The translations under genes were made by a program, and so were the position numbers. The notes below the pieces were generated by a model that was not told the DNA's origin, did not search any database, and saw nothing but the letters and a program-made list of their open reading frames with translations. A stretch of DNA of 64,000 nucleotides from Idiomarina abyssalis (GTDB taxonomy: Bacteria > Pseudomonadota > Gammaproteobacteria > Enterobacterales > Alteromonadaceae): positions 1 to 64,000 of the forward strand of contig NZ_FPBE01000001.1 of assembly GCF_900116625.1 (NCBI RefSeq), written 5' to 3'. Shown in pieces: positions 55,202 to 64,000 of the stretch; within the stretch, counting starts at the first letter, position 1, and each line of letters begins with the position of its first letter.

Positions 55202-56631
55202 TTGAATCGAGTTTTGGCTATCGTCAGTGCCTTTTTCGCTGCATTTTCGGTGACGTTATCGAGTAGCTATGCCAGCCAACCCGAGAGGTGGCTGGAAGAC
55301 TATAAAGAAATTCGTGTCGGAGTGCCGGATCAGTTGGCGCCCTTGGTGTCCGTTGAAAATGGCAAAGCCGAAGGTCTGGATGTCGATTTGCTGAAAAAGT
55401 TTACTCGCAATTTGCCGGTAGAGATTGTTGGAAACCCTGTGGAGCATGGCAGCAATGCCTGAACGCAATCAAAAACAAAGAAATTGACGTTCTCACCAGT
55501 GTGTCATATTCAGTCGAACGCAATCAGTTTATGGACTTTACTCAAAGCTACTGGTCAATGCCATGGGCTGCAATTTCCCCGGTAAATCAACAAGCTAACG
55601 AGGGAAGTATTGGTTTAAATCAGTTAAGTGATAGTAAAGTTGGTGTGGTTGAAGGCTACAGTATAGAGTCACAGTTGTCTCAGTTGAGAGGTATTCAGCT
55701 TATTCAGGTTGATGGCATTCGTGAAGGTCTGAATTTAATACGCAATAGTGGTGTTGATTATTATGTCGACAGTCTGCCTATGCTGGTCTACGAACTGCAG
55801 CGAAGACCTCTGCCGGGCGCAAAGCTTTCGGTTATTGACGATACTCAGGGTGAAGAGCTTTATTTAGGCGTTAGGGAAGACTGGAAGCCACTGGTTATGG
55901 CGCTGAATGGTGGTATTGACTCAGTTACTGAAAGTGAGAAAAGTCAGCTTAAACAGAAATGGTATGGTTTTGAGCTAGAGCAGGGCTGGAGTAATAAAGA
56001 GCTTCTGGACATTGCTATGAAAGTGGGCTCAGTTGTTTTGTTAATCATTGTTAGCTTTGCGGTCTGGAACAGTCGGCTGCGTAAGGAAATTAAGTTACGC
56101 AAAGCTGCCGAAAGACAAATTCGGCATATCGCAACTCACGATGAATTGACGGGTCTTCCCAACAGAAACTTAATGCAGGACCGACTGGAGCAGACTTTAA
56201 GTCAAAACGAAAGAACCGGAAAGCCATTCGCTGTTCTGTTTCTGGATCTCGATGGTTTTAAAAAGATTAACGACGATTTTGGTCACAGTTATGGTGATGA
56301 GCTACTGGTACAGGCTGCGCACCGCATGAGCAGTCTTTTACGCCGATCAGATACGGTATGTCGTCATGGCGGTGATGAGTTCGTAGTGATTCTTCCGACG
56401 GCGAATAATGTTGGGTCCGCACTGGCGGTATCGCGTAAGCTAGTTGTGCAGTTGGCAAAGCCCTACAAAGTGAAGAAAAAGTCGCTGGATATCAGTGTGT
56501 CTATTGGGGTCAGCCTTTACCCCCAGCATGGATTAACCTCAGACGATTTATTACGTTCGGCGGACAAGGCGATGTACCGTGCCAAGGCCGCTGGTAAAAA
56601 TGATGTGCGTCTGGCTGGCGACGACGGATGA
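55202..56631 (+). pseudogene. Frameshifted periplasmic-sensor diguanylate cyclase
   Basis: Signal peptide (LNRVLAIVSAFFAAFSVTLSS), SBP_bac_3-type sensor, a transmembrane segment (VGSVVLLIIVSFAVW) and a GGDEF domain with intact RHGGDEFVVI plus an RxxD inhibitory site (RRSD). The frame breaks near 55439-55445. Upstream the frame runs NPVEHGSNA and stops at 55460-55462. The sensor resumes as AWQQCLNAIKNKEIDVL in the frame reached by restoring one missing base. Start placed at TTG 55202 after GGAGGAG. Either a genuine single-base deletion or a sequencing error; the downstream part has its own GTG at 55501 but would lack the signal peptide. Confidence 0.8.
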
Positions 56632-56705
56632 CATTCGGCGTCAGTCCGCTATAATGTTGCGCTTCGTAAAAACATTCATTGCAACAGCTAGCAGGATAAA
56701 CGCGC

Positions 56706-58475
56706 ATGCGAACTCATTACTGTGGACAAATAAATGCTGAATTGGCGGGACAAGAGGTCACGCTATGTGGTTGGGTCAATAAACGCCGTGACTTAGGCGG
56801 CCTAATTTTTATTGATCTGCGTGACCGTGAAGGGATGCTGCAGGTCGTTTTCGACCCGGACCAAAAAGCGTTATTTGAGACAGCAAATAGCCTGCGTCAG
56901 GAATTCTGCGTTCGCTTAAGTGGTAAAGTTAACCGTCGCCCGGAAAGCCAGGTCAATAAAAACATGGCTACCGGCGAAGTCGAACTGCTGGCAACCGATT
57001 TAGAAATTCTAAGTCGCTCTGAACCTCTCCCTATCGACTTCAACCAGCAAGTGAGCGAAGAAGCACGACTGCGTTATCGCTACCTTGATTTACGTCGTCC
57101 GCAAATGAATGAAAAATTGCAGTTTCGTGCGAAAGTAACCAGCGCGGTGCGCCGTTTTCTGGATGACAGTGGTTTTCTGGATATTGAAACCCCTATGTTA
57201 ACGCGTGCAACGCCGGAAGGTGCGCGAGACTATCTGGTGCCAAGCCGTACCCACAAAGGTCGCTTTTTCGCGTTGCCGCAAAGCCCTCAGCTGTTTAAAC
57301 AACTGCTGATGATGTCGGGCTTTGATCGTTATTACCAAATTGTTAAATGCTTCCGCGACGAAGACTTGCGTGCTGACCGTCAGCCTGAATTCACTCAAAT
57401 TGATATTGAAACCTCGTTCATGAGTGCAGAGCAGGTCATGCAAATTACCGAGCAGATGGCTCGTGATCTGTTCAAACAATTACTTGACGTGGACTTGGGT
57501 GAATTCCCCAGCATGACCTGGCATGAAGCCATGCGCCGTTTTGGTAGTGACAAGCCAGACTTGCGTAACCCGTTGGAGTTGGTGGATGTTGCTGATGTCT
57601 TAAAAGACGTTGAGTTCAAAGTCTTTTCTGGTCCGGCGAATGACGAAGATGGCCGTGTTGCTGCCATTCGTTTACCGGGGCAGGCTGAGAACGTTTCACG
57701 CAAAATGATTGATGAATACACACAATTTGTCAGCATTTATGGTGCCAAAGGACTGGCGTGGATTAAAGTGAATGACCGCAGTGCAGGCCGTGACGGGTTG
57801 CAGTCGCCTATTCTTAAGTTCCTGCCGGATGAAGTGATTGAGCCATTACTAGAGCGCACTGAAGCACAAACTGGTGATGTTTTGTTCTTTGGTGCCGATA
57901 AGGCGAACGTTGTTGCTGAAGCTCTGGGTGCTTTACGCCTGAAGTTAGGTAAAGACTTTGAACTTGTCAGTAATGAGTGGAAACCGCTATGGGTCGTTGA
58001 CTTCCCAATGTTCGAAGTCGCTGACGATGGCAGTCTGGCCGCGTTACACCACCCCTTCACCGCACCGGTCAATGTGACTCCGGAAGAATTAAAAGCCAAC
58101 CCGGCAGCCGCTATTTCAAATGCCTATGACATGGTATTAAATGGTGTTGAGTTAGGTGGTGGTTCGGTTCGTATCCACGAAAACGCTATGCAGCAAGCGG
58201 TGTTTGAAGTATTAGGTATTGAAAAAGACGAAGCTCAGGAAAAATTCGGCTTCCTCCTGGAAGCGTTAAAGTACGGTACGCCGCCGCATGCTGGCCTAGC
58301 TTTTGGTCTGGATCGTCTGGTTATGTTGATGGTTGGCGCAACCTCAATTCGTGATGTTATCGCTTTTCCTAAAACAACGACCGCAGCTTGTGTCCTTACC
58401 GATGCGCCAGGCGCTGCAAACCCTGCTGCATTGCAAGAGTTGGGCGTAAAAAGTATGGTAGAGGAAGACGAATAA
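56706..58475 (+). CDS. aspS: Aspartyl-tRNA synthetase
   Basis: A 589-aa class IIb synthetase of the bacterial type. N-terminal OB-fold anticodon-binding domain ([24 protein letters not shown]), motif 2 [18 protein letters not shown], an inserted GAD domain (about 290-420), and motif 3 [13 protein letters not shown]. The aspS-yebC-ruvC-ruvA-ruvB order is widely conserved in gammaproteobacteria. Confidence 0.98.
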   Translation: MRTHYCGQINAELAGQEVTLCGWVNKRRDLGGLIFIDLRDREGMLQVVFDPDQKALFETANSLRQEFCVRLSGKVNRRPESQVNKNMATGEVELLATDLEILSRSEPLPIDFNQQVSEEARLRYRYLDLRRPQMNEKLQFRAKVTSAVRRFLDDSGFLDIETPMLTRATPEGARDYLVPSRTHKGRFFALPQSPQLFKQLLMMSGFDRYYQIVKCFRDEDLRADRQPEFTQIDIETSFMSAEQVMQITEQMARDLFKQLLDVDLGEFPSMTWHEAMRRFGSDKPDLRNPLELVDVADVLKDVEFKVFSGPANDEDGRVAAIRLPGQAENVSRKMIDEYTQFVSIYGAKGLAWIKVNDRSAGRDGLQSPILKFLPDEVIEPLLERTEAQTGDVLFFGADKANVVAEALGALRLKLGKDFELVSNEWKPLWVVDFPMFEVADDGSLAALHHPFTAPVNVTPEELKANPAAAISNAYDMVLNGVELGGGSVRIHENAMQQAVFEVLGIEKDEAQEKFGFLLEALKYGTPPHAGLAFGLDRLVMLMVGATSIRDVIAFPKTTTAACVLTDAPGAANPAALQELGVKSMVEEDE

Positions 58476-58491
58476 CCAACAAGGGTGAAAT

Positions 58492-59241
58492 ATGGCTGGT
58501 CATTCCAAATGGTCTAATATTAAGCACCGAAAAGCCGCGCAGGATGCTAAGCGCGGCAAAATTTTTACTAAATTAATACGTGAAATTACGGTTTCCGCTC
58601 GTGAAGGGGGCGGAGACCCTGAAACCAACCCTCGCTTACGTGCTGCTATCGATAAAGCCTTATCGAATAACATGAAGCGCGACACCATAGATACCGCAGT
58701 AAAGCGCGGCTCTGGTGATCTTGAAGGCGATAATCTTGATGAGCTGACCTATGAAGGCTATGGCCCTAATGGTGTCGCTGTATTGCTGGAGTGCATGACC
58801 GACAACCGAAACAGAACGGTTTCCGATGTTCGTCATGCATTCACTAAATTTGGAGGCAATTTGGGCACAGATGGCTCGGTTGCTTACTTATTTAATAAGA
58901 AAGGCGTGATTAGCTACCCTGCAGAGGTTACCGAAGAGCAGCTCATGGAGCCCGCACTTGAAGCTGGTGCAGAAGATCTTATTACCTACGAGGGCAGCGG
59001 TATCGATGTCATGACCTCACCGGAAAATTTCGGTTCCGTAAAAGACGCTCTGGATAAAAAAGATTTAGAAGCCAGTAACGCCGAAGTGACTCAGGTGCCT
59101 GATACTCGAGTTGACTTAGATGAAGAATCTGCAAGAACCTTCTTAAAATTACTGGATGCACTTGAAGACCTGGATGACGTTCAAAATGTCTATCATAACG
59201 CCGATATCTCAGATGAGATAATTGCACGGCTGGACGACTAA
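58492..59241 (+). CDS. yebC: YebC/PmpR family protein (TACO1-like)
   Basis: A 249-aa conserved protein with the invariant start [22 protein letters not shown] split into its usual three domains. Family members act as DNA-binding regulators or help ribosomes translate proline-rich stretches. Its stop codon (59239-59241) directly abuts the GTG of ruvC, suggesting translational coupling. Confidence 0.96.
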   Translation: MAGHSKWSNIKHRKAAQDAKRGKIFTKLIREITVSAREGGGDPETNPRLRAAIDKALSNNMKRDTIDTAVKRGSGDLEGDNLDELTYEGYGPNGVAVLLECMTDNRNRTVSDVRHAFTKFGGNLGTDGSVAYLFNKKGVISYPAEVTEEQLMEPALEAGAEDLITYEGSGIDVMTSPENFGSVKDALDKKDLEASNAEVTQVPDTRVDLDEESARTFLKLLDALEDLDDVQNVYHNADISDEIIARLDD

Positions 59242-59778
59242 GTGGCCATTATTCTGGGTATTGACCCGGGCTCAAGGTTAACGGGGTATGGTGTTATTGA
59301 ACAGCGCGGTAGGCAGCTAAGCTATTTAGGCAGCGGCTGTATAAAAGTTATCGGAAGCCGCGCTGAGCCGCTGACATTAGCCGAAAAACTTCGCCGCATA
59401 CACGACAGTGTGAGTGAATTAATCACTCAGTTTAAACCTGACGAGTTTGCAATAGAGCAGGTATTCATGGCAAAGAACCCGGATTCGGCATTAAAGCTTG
59501 GACAGGCCAGGGGCGCGGCAATAGTAGCAGCTGCTTGTGCTGAGCTTCCCGTAGCGGAGTACTCTGCCCGTCAAATAAAACAGTCGGTTGTGGGGAACGG
59601 TGGTGCCGAGAAGTCCCAGGTGCAGCATATGGTTATGGCACTATTGAATTTGCAACGGTGTCCGCAAGAAGACGCCGCGGATGCGTTAGCGGTAGCCTTA
59701 TGCCATGCTCACAGCTCTCAAAACTTGATAAAAATGGCAGGTGCTGCGCGCAAAACTGTGCGTGGACGCTTGCGTTAA
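59242..59778 (+). CDS. ruvC: Holliday junction endonuclease RuvC
   Basis: A 178-aa resolvase cutting Holliday junctions. Acidic residues sit in [16 protein letters not shown] (D7), [20 protein letters not shown] and [18 protein letters not shown] start immediately after the yebC stop. It works with RuvAB, encoded next. Confidence 0.97.
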   Translation: MAIILGIDPGSRLTGYGVIEQRGRQLSYLGSGCIKVIGSRAEPLTLAEKLRRIHDSVSELITQFKPDEFAIEQVFMAKNPDSALKLGQARGAAIVAAACAELPVAEYSARQIKQSVVGNGGAEKSQVQHMVMALLNLQRCPQEDAADALAVALCHAHSSQNLIKMAGAARKTVRGRLR

Positions 59779-59790
59779 TGGAGTACAAAA

Positions 59791-60408
59791 GTGATAGGTC
59801 ATATTCAGGGCGTACTTACCAGTAAACAACCACCTGAGGTCGTGCTTGATGTTCAGGGCGTTGGTTACGAAATTCAATTGCCAATGACGTGTTTTTATCA
59901 ACTGCCCGCAGTAGGCGAGACGATTAAACTCATCACTCATTTTGTGGTGCGGGAAGACGCCCAGTTGCTCTATGGCTTTATTTCCTCTTCCGAACGCTCG
60001 CTGTTTCGGTTGCAGATAAAGACTCAGGGGGTAGGCCCAAAACTGGCATTGGCTATTTTATCGGGTATGTCGGCAGATGAGTTCGTCGTTGCAGTTAACC
60101 AGAATGATGTCAGCCGGCTGGTGAAACTGCCTGGTGTGGGTAAGAAAACCGCCGAGCGGTTAGTCATTGAAATGCGCGACCGTCTTAAAGACTGGCAGCC
60201 TGCGACACCATTTACGGACATCGCTCCGCTTGATAATCAGGGTACAGACGCCAGGGAGCACCCGGCAGATGCACGCGCAGATGCGGTGAGTGCGTTGCAG
60301 GCTCTTGGTTATAAAGAAAATCAAGCTGAAAAAGCCTTACAAAAGGTGTACTCTGCAGAACATAATAGCGAGACCTTGATTCGACTGGCGCTAAAACAGC
60401 TGTCGTAA
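59791..60408 (+). CDS. ruvA: Holliday junction branch-migration protein RuvA
   Basis: A 205-aa junction-binding protein. N-terminal OB fold ([20 protein letters not shown]), two helix-hairpin-helix motifs ([16 protein letters not shown] and [16 protein letters not shown]), and the C-terminal domain III that contacts RuvB ([16 protein letters not shown]). GTG start; 9 bp before ruvB. Confidence 0.97.
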   Translation: MIGHIQGVLTSKQPPEVVLDVQGVGYEIQLPMTCFYQLPAVGETIKLITHFVVREDAQLLYGFISSSERSLFRLQIKTQGVGPKLALAILSGMSADEFVVAVNQNDVSRLVKLPGVGKKTAERLVIEMRDRLKDWQPATPFTDIAPLDNQGTDAREHPADARADAVSALQALGYKENQAEKALQKVYSAEHNSETLIRLALKQLS

Positions 60409-60417
60409 GGAAGTCCA

Positions 60418-61437
60418 ATGATTGAAGCCGATCAGATACCCACTCAACGCCTCATTGAGCCCGATGTACAAGGTGAAGATGAAGCCGTTGACCGTGCTAT
60501 ACGACCCAAAGCTTTGGCGGAATATACCGGCCAGAAGCACGTGGTTGAGCAAATGGGCATTTTTATTGAGGCCGCGCGTAAACGTCAGGAAGCTCTTGAC
60601 CATCTGTTGATATTTGGTCCGCCAGGGTTGGGGAAAACCACACTCGCAAACATTGTCGCTAACGAGTTGGATGTCAGCATTAAAACAACGTCAGGACCTG
60701 TTCTTGAAAAAGCCGGAGACTTGGCGGCCTTATTGACAAACCTGGAAGCACACGATGTTTTATTTATTGATGAAATTCATCGGCTGAGCCCCGTTGTTGA
60801 AGAAATTCTCTATCCTGCCATGGAAGATTACCAACTGGACATCATGATAGGCGAAGGTCCGGCTGCCCGCTCTATCAAATTGGATTTACCACCTTTCACG
60901 TTAATTGGTGCAACGACCCGGGCGGGAGCGTTAACTTCACCACTTAGGGATCGTTTCGGTATTGTTCAACGTCTTGAGTTTTACGATGTTAATGAATTAA
61001 CGGACATCGTAGCGCGCTCCGCTCACTTTATGAATGTCCGAATGTTGGATGGAGGCGCAAGGGAGATAGCCCGTCGCTCCAGAGGTACGCCTCGTATCGC
61101 CAATCGACTTTTGCGCCGAGTACGGGATTACGCTGAGGTCAGAGGTAATGGTGATGTCGATGAAGCCACTGCAAATGCAGCTTTAACCATGGTGGATGTT
61201 GACCAGGCTGGTTTTGATTATATGGATCGGAAGCTGTTATTAGCCATTATGGAAAAGTTTACCGGTGGACCCGTAGGGTTAGATAATTTGGCGGCGGCAA
61301 TAGGTGAAGAGAAAGATACAATTGAAGATGTGCTTGAACCTTACCTGATTCAACAAGGCTTCTTACAGCGAACACCCAGGGGCCGGATAGCTACGCCACG
61401 CGCTTATCAGCATTTTGGGTTAAAGCCTGAGAAATAA
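60418..61437 (+). CDS. ruvB: Holliday junction helicase RuvB
   Basis: A 339-aa AAA+ motor that drives branch migration. Walker [18 protein letters not shown], Walker [12 protein letters not shown], sensor 1 [19 protein letters not shown], arginine finger region [19 protein letters not shown], and a C-terminal winged helix. Last gene of the aspS-ruvB run; a hairpin follows. Confidence 0.98.
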   Translation: MIEADQIPTQRLIEPDVQGEDEAVDRAIRPKALAEYTGQKHVVEQMGIFIEAARKRQEALDHLLIFGPPGLGKTTLANIVANELDVSIKTTSGPVLEKAGDLAALLTNLEAHDVLFIDEIHRLSPVVEEILYPAMEDYQLDIMIGEGPAARSIKLDLPPFTLIGATTRAGALTSPLRDRFGIVQRLEFYDVNELTDIVARSAHFMNVRMLDGGAREIARRSRGTPRIANRLLRRVRDYAEVRGNGDVDEATANAALTMVDVDQAGFDYMDRKLLLAIMEKFTGGPVGLDNLAAAIGEEKDTIEDVLEPYLIQQGFLQRTPRGRIATPRAYQHFGLKPEK

Positions 61438-61443
61438 AAAAAA

Positions 61444-61462
61444 GCCCGCACAATGTGCGGGC
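61444..61462 (-). terminator. Hairpin after ruvB with terminator polarity on the minus strand
   Basis: GCCCGCAC-AAT-GTGCGGGC is a perfect 8-bp stem. On the plus strand it is preceded by an A-run and followed by AAACAG, not T. Read on the minus strand it ends in a T-run. It could still end or stabilise the ruvB message, but the canonical orientation faces the other way. Confidence 0.6.
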
Positions 61463-61464
61463 AA

Positions 61465-61834
61465 ACAGAACAACAAGAAGGAAGTTAAATCCAGGGAACT
61501 ATTACTCAATAAACAATCTCAGAAAAAGTGACAACCAATCTCTTTGTCTTTGATATGCTGAGTATTATAAGGTTAATCTGATTCTGATCAAACAAGAAAA
61601 ATTAGATGTTCGAATTAAAAAAACTAATCTGAAATTGGCTTTTGTTGACTAAAAAAAGCGCAACATATTTATAACAATGAAATAAAGTTTATAAAAAACA
61701 ACATGTTGTTATTTTTGTGTTTCAATACTGTCATAAAAAAAAGTCTGTTGATAAAGTGACCAGTGACAGTTTTGAAGGCTTCTTTACAAAATATTACACA
61801 ACAGTAACTTTTCGGAACTTTACTTGAGGTGGTA
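61465..61834. other. AT-rich intergenic region before ybgC-tol
   Basis: About 370 bp, very A/T-rich, with several A and T tracts (around 61610-61750) and no open frame with coding character. It should hold the promoter of the ybgC-tolQRA operon; no single clear -35/-10 pair stands out, and no RNA gene is recognised. A/T tracts are compatible with an UP element or binding of H-NS/IHF-type proteins. Confidence 0.5.
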
Positions 61835-62245
61835 ATGTCTCATTGTGACTTTGAATGGCCGATTCGTGTTTACTACGAAGATACGGATGCAGGTGGTATC
61901 GTTTATTATGCCAACTATCTCAAGTTTATTGAAAGAGCACGAACAGAGTGGTTACGATCGTTAGGGATTGAACAGGATACTTGGTTAGCTCACAATATCG
62001 CTTTTGTGGTTCGTAAGGTCGAACTCGATTTACGACTGGCAGCAAAGTTTAATGCCGAGTTGAATGTGACTGTAAAAGTTACACAAATAAAGAAAGCTTC
62101 ATTGGTTTTCGAACAAAAAGTTTTGGCGAAGGATGGCAGAGTACATTGCCAGGCAACAGTTTTAGCCGCTTGCATTGATAATCAGGCAATGCGTGCTGTT
62201 GCTATTCCGGAACCGATAATTTCGCGTATTCAGTCAGGGGTTTAA
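61835..62245 (+). CDS. ybgC: Acyl-CoA thioesterase YbgC
   Basis: A 136-aa hot-dog-fold thioesterase of the Tol-Pal-associated family. Active-site motif YYEDTDAGGIVYYANYLKFIERARTEW is recognisable (key residues D, G, Y in YEDTDAGGIVYYANY, about 12-26). ATG at 61835 chosen because TTGAGGTGG precedes it; an in-frame GTG lies two codons upstream. First gene of the tol operon, 3 bp from tolQ. Confidence 0.95.
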   Translation: MSHCDFEWPIRVYYEDTDAGGIVYYANYLKFIERARTEWLRSLGIEQDTWLAHNIAFVVRKVELDLRLAAKFNAELNVTVKVTQIKKASLVFEQKVLAKDGRVHCQATVLAACIDNQAMRAVAIPEPIISRIQSGV

Positions 62246-62248
62246 AGC

Positions 62249-62959
62249 GTGCAAGCAGAGTTATCGTTTATTGATTTATTCATGCAGGCCAGCTTATTAG
62301 TAAAGCTGGTAATGGTAATGTTATTGGCGATGTCAGTCTGGGGCTGGGTGCTAATTTTTCAGCGCAAGAAAGTGCTGAAGCAAGCACGAAACGATGCGCT
62401 AAAATTTGAAGACCGCTTTTGGTCGGGCGTCGATCTTGCTCGCCTTTATCAGGAAATTTCGGCCCGTGCGAAAAATGCGCGAGGTATGGAGTTATTATTT
62501 CATGCCGGCTTTAAAGAGTATGCCCGGCTGCGCAACCATTCAACGACAAATACACAAACAATGCTTGAAGGTGCGTTTCGTGCAATGCGTGTTGCACACG
62601 CCAGAGAAACTGAGAAGTTAGATAATAACCTGGGAATTCTTGCGACCATTGGTTCTATCAGCCCCTATATCGGCTTGTTTGGAACCGTTTGGGGCATTAT
62701 GAACGCTTTTATCGCTTTAGGTGCCGTACAGCAAGCAACATTAGCTATGGTTGCTCCGGGAATCGCTGAAGCACTTATCGCTACCGCTATGGGTCTTTTC
62801 GCTGCTATACCGGCCGTTATTGCATACAACCGATTTACGACAACCGTTGAAAAAGTTGATAATCAATACATGAACTTTATTGATGAATTCATCTCGATAT
62901 TACAACGTCAGTCTTCGGCGCAGGCAGGCAAGAATAAAGTAGAGGGCGAAACGGTATGA
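62249..62959 (+). CDS. tolQ: Tol-Pal system motor protein TolQ
   Basis: A 236-aa inner-membrane proton-channel subunit with three transmembrane helices (about 18-36, 136-158, 170-192). Conserved LGILATIGSISPYIGLFGTVWGIM and APGIAEALIATAMGLFAAIPAVIAYN. GTG start. It forms the TolQR motor that energises TolA and overlaps tolR by 4 bp. Confidence 0.97.
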   Translation: MQAELSFIDLFMQASLLVKLVMVMLLAMSVWGWVLIFQRKKVLKQARNDALKFEDRFWSGVDLARLYQEISARAKNARGMELLFHAGFKEYARLRNHSTTNTQTMLEGAFRAMRVAHARETEKLDNNLGILATIGSISPYIGLFGTVWGIMNAFIALGAVQQATLAMVAPGIAEALIATAMGLFAAIPAVIAYNRFTTTVEKVDNQYMNFIDEFISILQRQSSAQAGKNKVEGETV

Positions 62960-63384
62960 TGGTAATGCCGCGCAAGCGTCGTAAGCCGGTTGCGGAAATT
63001 AATGTGGTTCCTTATATCGACGTGATGTTGGTTCTGCTTATTATTTTCATGGTAACAGCGCCATTAATTACGCAGGGTGTTAAGGTCGATTTACCAAAAG
63101 CAACAGCAGAGCCACTTTCTGAGGAAAGTAAGCCGCCACTCGTCGCGTCAGTTGATGCTGAAGGCCGGTATTACCTCAATCAGGGTGATAGCAAGGACAC
63201 GCCTATGCAGGCGGACGAGTTAGCAACACTGGTTGCGGCGCATTTACAAGTTGAACCCGATACACCCGTAATGGTGAACGGTGATGGTGCGGTATCGTAT
63301 AACCAAATTGTGCAGCTGATGGTGTTACTGCAAAGAGCTGGTGTGCCTTCAGTCGGTTTAATGACAGATTCGTCGGATAATTAG
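62956..63384 (+). CDS. tolR: Tol-Pal system motor protein TolR
   Basis: A 142-aa ExbD/TolR-family protein. Single transmembrane helix with the proton-conducting aspartate in EINVVPYIDVMLVLLIIFMVTAP and a periplasmic domain (ADELATLVAAHLQVEPDTPVMVNGDGAV). It starts with two consecutive ATG codons. 2 bp before tolA. Confidence 0.97.
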   Translation: MMVMPRKRRKPVAEINVVPYIDVMLVLLIIFMVTAPLITQGVKVDLPKATAEPLSEESKPPLVASVDAEGRYYLNQGDSKDTPMQADELATLVAAHLQVEPDTPVMVNGDGAVSYNQIVQLMVLLQRAGVPSVGLMTDSSDN

Positions 63385-63386
63385 TT

Positions 63387-64000
63387 GTGGCAAAATCAGA
63401 TAGCTTAACCTTACCGCTGATATATTCGATTGCGATTCATGCCGTGATAGCCGGTGTGTTGTTGATCAGTTTTGAATTTACACCATCAACGCCTGAAGCG
63501 ATGGAAGTTAACCTTGATCAAAGCGAACTCGACATGTCTGAGGAAATTGTCAGCGCAGTTACTGTTGATAAATCGAAAGTACAGCAACAGGCCGATAAAA
63601 TTCGACAGAAAAAAGCGGAACAAGAAGCGGCTGAGCAACGTCGAATAGAAAGACTGGAAAGACAGGCCGAGGAAGCTCGTAAAGCTCGTGAGCGAGAAGA
63701 GCAGCGTAGAAAAGAGATTCAGCGTCAGCAAGAGCTGGAAGAACAGGAAGCTGAAAAAGCGAGACAGCAGGCTGAGCGAGAGAAAAAAGAAGCTGAACGG
63801 TTAGCCGAGGAACGAGCCAAAGCAGAAGCGGCTGCAAAAGAAGCGGAGCGTCGTAAGCGCGAAGCAGAAGAAGCTGAGCGGCGCGCTGAAGAAGAGCGTC
63901 GTAAGCGCGAGGAAGAACGCCGCAAGCGCGAGCAAGCGGAGCGTGAAGCTGCAGAGCGTGAAGCTCAACTGCAAAAAGAGATGGAAGAAGAACGAGCCCG
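63387..64000 (+). CDS. tolA: Tol-Pal system protein TolA (N-terminal part)
   Basis: The frame opens at GTG 63387 (MAKSDSLTLPLIYSIAIHAV) and stays open to the end of the window, giving 204 codons. N-terminal transmembrane anchor (about 10-30), then the long charged helical domain II, rich in Glu, Arg, Ala, Lys and Gln (RQAEEARKARERE, EEAERRAEEERRKR). The C-terminal TolB/Pal-interacting domain III lies beyond the window. Third motor-linked gene of the tol operon. Confidence 0.92.
   Translation, partial: MAKSDSLTLPLIYSIAIHAVIAGVLLISFEFTPSTPEAMEVNLDQSELDMSEEIVSAVTVDKSKVQQQADKIRQKKAEQEAAEQRRIERLERQAEEARKAREREEQRRKEIQRQQELEEQEAEKARQQAEREKKEAERLAEERAKAEAAAKEAERRKREAEEAERRAEEERRKREEERRKREQAEREAAEREAQLQKEMEEERA

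Noticed and set aside
63725-63925. Antisense Arg/Ser-rich open frame at the end
   Set aside because: It is the complement of the Glu/Ala/Arg-rich helical domain of TolA.

Overview
The window is a chromosomal segment of a motile marine gammaproteobacterium of the Alteromonadales type. Gene content, order and protein sequences look most like Idiomarina (moderate confidence, judged by eye only). The supporting signs are a polar-flagellum gene set with FlhF/FlhG, a Vibrio/Shewanella-type chemotaxis cluster carrying parC-parP, the System I cytochrome c maturation genes straight after chemotaxis, and moderate GC content.

Layout. (1) 1-1443: an IS110-family (IS1111-type) insertion sequence sits inside a REP-like palindrome; the noncoding segment after its transposase probably encodes a guide (bridge/seek) RNA. 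(2) 1496-17582: cheR, then flgBCDE, flgFGHIJ, flgKL, fliC, flaG-fliD-fliS-fliT, i.e. rod, hook, rings, junction, filament, cap and chaperones. Sequence-level promoters divide this into sigma-54 units (flgB, flgF) and sigma-28 units (flgK, fliC, flaG). (3) 17583-18455: a two-gene, toxin-antitoxin-like accessory module behind a perfect 16-bp palindrome. (4) 18524-26353: housekeeping genes rpsT (minus strand), murJ, ribF, ileS, lspA, fkpB, ispH. (5) 26467-27941: a minus-strand cluster of four type IV pilin-like genes. (6) 28100-39955: flhA, flhF, flhG, fliA, cheY, cheZ, cheA, cheB, parC, parP, cheW, followed by a DUF2802 gene; this is the late flagellar regulator and chemotaxis operon. (7) 40413-42361: a convergent FlhB-C-terminal-like and FliK-like pair. 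(8) 42440-49363: ccmABCDEFGHI. (9) 49360-55103: mlaA, an rssB-like regulator, a small membrane protein gene, galU, a LysR-type regulator, and cmoB/cmoA. (10) 55202-56631: a diguanylate cyclase gene broken by a frameshift. (11) 56706-64000: aspS, yebC, ruvCAB, ybgC, tolQ, tolR and the start of tolA, which runs off the end.

How the parts work together. Sigma-54 promoters should start hook-basal-body and flhA-fliA expression. The fliA product (sigma-28) then reads the flgK, fliC and flaG promoters. FlhF/FlhG set polar position and number of flagella, and ParC/ParP would place the CheA/CheW array at the same pole. The fliE-R/flhB and flgAMN/cheV genes of a complete system are absent here and must lie elsewhere.

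Most notable points: guide-like matches between the IS noncoding segment and its own insertion site; three repeats in the CheA linker that resemble the CheY-binding peptides of FliM and CheZ, in a CheA with no recognisable P2 domain; the toxin-antitoxin-like pair next to the filament genes; and the frameshifted GGDEF gene.
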